Source: Deltaproteobacteria bacterium
GTDB lineage: Bacteria > Desulfobacterota > Binatia > UBA9968
Length of the DNA stretch: 8,372 nt
Assembly: GCA_020027655.1 (NCBI GenBank)
Contig: JAHKKJ010000123.1
Span: 1 to 8,372 of the forward strand
Direction: 5' to 3'
Part shown: one piece after another, positions 4,767 to 8,372 of the stretch
Position numbering within the stretch: position 1 is the stretch's first letter
How the letters are laid out: every line of letters begins with the position of its first letter
Notes under the pieces: model-generated
Database searches by the model: none
The model's input: only the letters and a program-made list of their open reading frames with translations
What the model was told of the DNA's origin: nothing
Translations under genes and position numbers: made by a program

Positions 4767-6605
4767 ATGGAAAATAACCAGCCAAAACACGATCTCTCAA
4801 GAAAGAACTCGATCACGACTACGGCGACGGTAGACGGCGCCACCGACAGCGTCGGTCCGGGCGAAGTGGGAGCGGGAACAGGAAGAATTCCCGTCAGCTG
4901 GGACCTGGAAGCGGATGTAGTGGTTATCGGCGCAGGGGCAGCCGGGCTGCCTGCGGCGATCAAGGCGGTTGAAGGAGGAGCATCGGTTATCGTTGTCGAA
5001 ACGAATTACGATATTGGCGGACACGCAATCATAAGCGGCGGCAACACGCCCCTGGGCGGCGGCACGAGCGCGCAGAGGAAGTACGGCATCGAAGACTCGC
5101 CCGACCTGGTTTTCCGCGATCTCACGGACTGGTCCATTGTGCAACCCAACGGCTGGCCCGATTACCGGTATAACGACCGCGCGGTGATGCGCGCCTTCGC
5201 CGATCATTGCGCCCCGACTTACGAATTTCTGGTAGCCAACGGCGCGGACTTCAAGGATGTCCCGCCGGACAACCAGGGCGGGCACAATTTGGGAAACTCT
5301 GCGCCGCGAGAGAATCATGCGGTCTGGACCAAAGGCGCGGGGCCGGAGAGTCCAAACAACCGAGCGGGAACTGGCCTTATTCGACCGTTGGAAAACAGCG
5401 CCCGCGCCAAGGGCGTCAAATTTTTGCTGAACTACAAAATGACGAGCCTTATCCGCAAAGGGCAGAATACCGGACGAGTGCTCGGCATCACGGCGCAGCA
5501 CACGCCGCGAGTGATGCCCGGGCAGACCACGCCGTTAAAGAGCTTTCGCTCCGACGGCAACATCGATAGCACGAAGCCGGCGATGAGTATCCGCGCAAGA
5601 AAGGCCGTGATCATCGCCACCGGCGGCATGACCAGCAACTTGAACTTCCGGCGCATGTTCGACCCGAGGTTGACGGAGGTGTTGACGGTTGCGGGCGAGC
5701 CCTACACCTTTCAGGACGCCAGCGGCGAACTGGCGGCGATGGCGATCGGCGCTTCGCTCTGGGGCTTCGCGAACCAGACGTTGGAGAACGGCGACAACAT
5801 CCGCACCCAGCGGGTGCTGGCGACGAAATGGAATTACATGACGTGGGAGCTTGAGTTTCCGCTCTTCCCGCTGGTGCGCGCCACCGGCCTGGCGGTGAAA
5901 GATTGGCACAACCTTATTTTGGTCAATCAGGTGGGCAAACGATTCTACGACGAGACCAAGGGCGATTACCCCCACGGCAACGTCTATAACGAAATCAACC
6001 CTTACACGCCCAACGACTATCGCAACAACGAGAGGATCGATTACCACCCCAGCAAATATAACTTCTTCAATGCCGCCGTGGCGATGAACGAATATTCCGG
6101 ACCGCCTGATTATTCCGCGGGGCCGCTGTGGGCGATCTTCGACGCGGACGCGGTGGCGCGGAACAAATGGAAGGTTACGCCGCCCTACGTGGACCCGGAT
6201 GGGTATTTCTTCAGCGCGGATACGCTGACGGAGCTTGCCAGCAAGATCAAAAACGAGTATCAAGCAAAGCCCATGAAGGGCGAGACGCTGAGAGCGACGG
6301 TGGAGCGCTACAACTCTTTCGTTGACGCCGGCGAAGACCCCGATTTTGGTAAACCTAAGCCGAAATACAAAATCCAAACGCCACCCTTCTATGCGGCGTG
6401 GGCGACGCCCAACGTGCACGACACGCGTTCCGGCTTAAGAATCAATGCTAAATGCCAGGTAATGGACATGAACGGTCAGGTTATTCCGGGCCTCTATTGC
6501 GGTGGCGAGTCTGCCGGTGGCTTCAATCAACATGGCTTGGGCAGATGTACTACTCAGGGTTACATCGCCGGTATAAACGCAGCCGCTGAAAAAAGCGACG
6601 AGTAG
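4767..6605 (+). CDS. FAD-dependent dehydrogenase/reductase, FAD-binding-2 family
   Basis: A 612-residue flavoprotein related to fumarate reductase flavoprotein subunits and 3-ketosteroid dehydrogenases. After a low-complexity, Thr/Gly-rich head of about 45 residues, the FAD ADP-binding fold begins with VVVIGAGAAG (51-60) and E78 at the end of the second strand, followed by GGHAIISGGN (84-93). A second FAD segment is AVIIATGG. The C-terminus has HDTRSGLRI (551-559) and GLYCGGESAGG (575-585) with H589 and R593 in a GLGRCTTQGYIAG block, the usual FAD-closing region. The substrate-cap region between is divergent. No signal peptide, heme motif or iron-sulfur motif is seen, so it is probably cytoplasmic and reduced or oxidised by a separate carrier. 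AGGAGG lies 10 bases before the ATG. It likely desaturates or reduces an organic substrate. Downstream are an amidohydrolase and a VOC-like gene on the same strand. The substrate is unknown. Confidence 0.9.
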   Translation: MENNQPKHDLSRKNSITTTATVDGATDSVGPGEVGAGTGRIPVSWDLEADVVVIGAGAAGLPAAIKAVEGGASVIVVETNYDIGGHAIISGGNTPLGGGTSAQRKYGIEDSPDLVFRDLTDWSIVQPNGWPDYRYNDRAVMRAFADHCAPTYEFLVANGADFKDVPPDNQGGHNLGNSAPRENHAVWTKGAGPESPNNRAGTGLIRPLENSARAKGVKFLLNYKMTSLIRKGQNTGRVLGITAQHTPRVMPGQTTPLKSFRSDGNIDSTKPAMSIRARKAVIIATGGMTSNLNFRRMFDPRLTEVLTVAGEPYTFQDASGELAAMAIGASLWGFANQTLENGDNIRTQRVLATKWNYMTWELEFPLFPLVRATGLAVKDWHNLILVNQVGKRFYDETKGDYPHGNVYNEINPYTPNDYRNNERIDYHPSKYNFFNAAVAMNEYSGPPDYSAGPLWAIFDADAVARNKWKVTPPYVDPDGYFFSADTLTELASKIKNEYQAKPMKGETLRATVERYNSFVDAGEDPDFGKPKPKYKIQTPPFYAAWATPNVHDTRSGLRINAKCQVMDMNGQVIPGLYCGGESAGGFNQHGLGRCTTQGYIAGINAAAEKSDE

Positions 6606-6694
6606 GGTCATCCGAAGGATCAATCGGCAAAACCCGAAGGAATAACACCTGGTCTCTTTTTAGTCTCAGCGGTAGCCCGGATAAAGTGACCTCG

Positions 6695-6721
6695 CGCTGG
6701 AGAAATTTTTCGTCACCAGCG
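6695..6721. repeat. Inverted repeat between the flavoprotein and amidohydrolase genes
   Basis: CGCTGG (6695-6700) and CCAGCG (6716-6721) are exact inverted copies around a 15-base AT-rich loop. It lies about 90 bases past the flavoprotein stop and could be a weak transcript end or a processing site. There is no T-run after the stem. Confidence 0.25.
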
Positions 6722-6757
6722 TGATATGGGCCGTCTGCCGGGACCGATTTGCACTGC

Positions 6758-6787
6758 TTGACAGAGCCCGCGGAATGGCGTGAGAAT
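6758..6787 (+). promoter_or_regulatory. Promoter candidate for the amidohydrolase gene
   Basis: A perfect TTGACA -35 (6758-6763) is followed after 18 bases by GAGAAT (6782-6787), a four-of-six -10 match. This would allow the amidohydrolase to be transcribed independently of the flavoprotein gene, consistent with the 232-base gap between them. Confidence 0.4.
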
Positions 6788-6837
6788 CAGGCTATGTCAG
6801 AACTTGGCGACTACGCAAGGTCGAAAGGAGAAGGACA

Positions 6838-7974
6838 GTGACATATACGATGATATCAGCCGACGATCACATTGACTTGGGGTATTTGCCCAAGGACTTG
6901 TGGATAGAACGGCTGCCCAAGTCTTTGCGGGATCGCGCGCCGCACGTCGAAGACAGGGGAGAGAAGGGTGAATTCTGGGTGTGCGATGGCGAGACGTGGG
7001 CTGACTATCGTGGCGAGCGGTGGTTTTCCAGGCCCAAACGAAACCCGCTGGCTCTGGATAGGGGCGGAGTCGGCGAACCCGGGCGGCCGACGAACCCGGA
7101 CAAACGCCTCGCCGATATGGATCGCGACGGCGTCGAGGCGTCGCTCATGTTTCCGCCGATTATCGCGATGCAGGTGGGTGAACCCGAGCTGAGAAATGCT
7201 TGCGTCCGAGCCTACAACGACTGGGCGCTAGAGTTCGGCAAGACCGCGCCGAAGCGCTTCTTCCCCGTGGCCATGCTCTCTTCCGTCGACCCGGAAGCCG
7301 CCAGAGATGAAGTCGTCCGGGTGGCTAAGTTGGGTTTCCGCGAAGCGAACTTCCTGGTCAACGACGTCACTCTCCAAATGAACTTAAAGCCATGGGACGT
7401 GTTCTGGGACGCGGCTGAGGACGCCGGCATCGTCGTATCGTATCACGTTGGCGGCAGCACACAGTCCGGAACGGTTAGGGCTACGATAGACGCCATGAAA
7501 CCTGGTGACCGGCAAGGCGTCTTCGATATGGGGCTCAGCAACGGCGCAACGTCTTTTTTCAATCCGTTTGTAAATATGTTCAACTTCGGAACCTTGGAAC
7601 GCCATCCCAAGTTGAAGTTCTGTCTCGCTGAATCCGCGATCGGCTGGATCCCGTTCGTCGTCCAAGAGATGGACTACCGTTACAAGAGGCAATTCGAGCG
7701 CAAAAAGGCCGACGACATCCCACTCAAAGCGATGCCCAGCGAGATCTTCAAGCGCCAAGTTTGGGCGACCTATCAAACGGATTTGGTGGGACTGTACTTG
7801 ATACACTTCTTCGGCGAAGGTCACATCATGTGGGGATCAGATTACCCGCATCCCGACAGCACGTGGCCGTTCTCCAAAGAGATCATCGACAAGGACTCGG
7901 CCCATCTATCGCCGGAGATGAAGAAGAAGGTTATTCACGACAACGCCGCGGCCCTGTACGGACTGGGGAACTGA
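6838..7974 (+). CDS. Amidohydrolase-2 family metal-dependent hydrolase/decarboxylase
   Basis: A 378-residue TIM-barrel protein of the amidohydrolase-2 family, which includes ACMSD and gamma-resorcylate decarboxylase. ISADDHIDL (6-14) is the N-terminal metal motif, but D13 occupies the second His position of the usual DxHxH. H203 in VVSYHVGG is the central metal or catalytic His. LAESAIGW (263-270) has E265 where many members have His. GSDYPHPDSTWP (333-344) supplies D335, the terminal catalytic Asp, and H338. RLADMDRDGVEASLMFP (90-106) is the characteristic early block. The GTG start is chosen because AAGGAG lies 7 bases before it; the in-frame ATG at 6850 is too far from that site. Probably cytoplasmic. 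It follows the flavoprotein gene and precedes a VOC-like gene, suggesting a C-C or C-N cleavage or decarboxylation step in the same pathway. Substrate unknown. Confidence 0.9.
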   Translation: MTYTMISADDHIDLGYLPKDLWIERLPKSLRDRAPHVEDRGEKGEFWVCDGETWADYRGERWFSRPKRNPLALDRGGVGEPGRPTNPDKRLADMDRDGVEASLMFPPIIAMQVGEPELRNACVRAYNDWALEFGKTAPKRFFPVAMLSSVDPEAARDEVVRVAKLGFREANFLVNDVTLQMNLKPWDVFWDAAEDAGIVVSYHVGGSTQSGTVRATIDAMKPGDRQGVFDMGLSNGATSFFNPFVNMFNFGTLERHPKLKFCLAESAIGWIPFVVQEMDYRYKRQFERKKADDIPLKAMPSEIFKRQVWATYQTDLVGLYLIHFFGEGHIMWGSDYPHPDSTWPFSKEIIDKDSAHLSPEMKKKVIHDNAAALYGLGN

Positions 7975-8000
7975 AGCTGCGGCCTGAAAGCTTTGAAGCC

Positions 8001-8036
8001 GGTTGACTTTGAACTATAGAACCTTGAACTTTGAAC
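8001..8036. repeat. Short direct repeats of TTGAAC type
   Basis: The segment after the amidohydrolase gene carries ACTTTGAAC twice, with another TTGAAC between, in about 30 bases. It is low-complexity; no function can be assigned. Confidence 0.3.
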
Positions 8037-8135
8037 GGCCTGATCGTCGCGCAGGGCTTGACACCTTTTCCTCACTCTGGTACCCGTCGCGACGACAGCT
8101 GAACTTTTCGATGTTGACTCAAGGGAGGATTACTC

Positions 8136-8372
8136 ATGGCAGATGTTGAACCTCGCGGAGCGGTGCATTGGATCGATCATTACGTGGTCGGGACGAACGA
8201 TTTATCCGGCTGGGCTGACTGGGCGAATAAAGCCACCGGCCTTCCCCCAAGGCCGATCAACGGACTCACCACTAATATGAGAAAAAAGAATACGCCGATA
8301 TTCTGCTTTATGTGGTGGGAGGGTGGCTCGTGTCGCATCGGCGCTTTTCTGCAGCCCGAGAACTACCCACCA
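8136..8372 (+). CDS. VOC/extradiol-dioxygenase-like protein, 5' part only
   Basis: An open frame starts at 8136 with AAGGGAGGA (8121-8129) 6 bases before the ATG and runs 79 codons to the window edge without a stop. The translation begins MADVEPRGAVHWIDHYVVG and continues with a short helix (DLSGWADWANKATGLP). This is the first strand-helix module of the vicinal-oxygen-chelate fold; H15 is in the expected metal-ligand position. A segment FCFMWWEGGSCRIGAFLQPE follows, consistent with the module's middle strands. The family includes extradiol ring-cleavage enzymes, glyoxalases and epimerases. It lies 161 bases after the amidohydrolase on the same strand, so it likely belongs to the same catabolic set. 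The family call is moderate because only one module is visible. Confidence 0.7.
   Translation, partial: MADVEPRGAVHWIDHYVVGTNDLSGWADWANKATGLPPRPINGLTTNMRKKNTPIFCFMWWEGGSCRIGAFLQPENYPP

Noticed and set aside
5535..6419. Long open frame of 294 codons on the minus strand inside the flavoprotein gene
   Set aside because: It is antisense to a well-supported gene, rich in Arg/Val/His as expected from the complement of GC-rich codons, and matches no family I know.
8059..8085. TTGACA at 8059 as a promoter for the last gene
   Set aside because: No acceptable -10 element lies 16-18 bases downstream (TACCCG only), so the claim is too weak.

Overview
The window looks like chromosomal DNA from an uncultured, moderately GC-rich bacterium. 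The family mix (amidohydrolase-2, VOC proteins, flavoprotein dehydrogenase, SDR, DoxX, plus short palindromic repeats between genes) resembles soil or groundwater Proteobacteria-like catabolic lineages such as the former Deltaproteobacteria/Binatota. That placement is an impression from gene content and was not tested by phylogeny. No tRNA, rRNA, CRISPR array or transposase was seen.

Region 1 (1-1330) is a decayed area. A reading frame with an intact promoter, ribosome binding site and signal peptide is stitched from pieces that look like AapJ, AapQ and AapM of a general L-amino-acid ABC transporter: a relic of a whole operon collapsed by internal deletions. It is followed by an unannotated 40-residue single-pass membrane protein on the minus strand and by two related terminator-like hairpins about 450 bases apart.

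Region 2 (1327-3092) holds a minus-strand VOC protein and, divergently, a secreted protein made of two 108-residue-spaced copies of a domain resembling the subtilase propeptide (inhibitor I9 fold) with no protease attached. The gap between this gene and the convergent SDR gene is filled with REP/BIME-like palindromes.

Region 3 (3093-8372) is a likely catabolic locus around a divergent control region at 4526-4766. Leftward lie a DoxX membrane protein and an SDR whose catalytic Tyr and Lys are replaced. Rightward lie an FAD-binding-2 flavoprotein, an amidohydrolase-2 family enzyme, and the start of a VOC-like protein that runs off the window. The rightward set suggests oxidation followed by hydrolysis or decarboxylation, and perhaps a ring-cleavage or isomerase step, on an unknown organic substrate; the substrate cannot be read from the sequence.

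The most unusual items are the three-gene transporter fossil, the active-site-altered SDR, the orphan tandem I9-like secreted protein and the antisense membrane microprotein.
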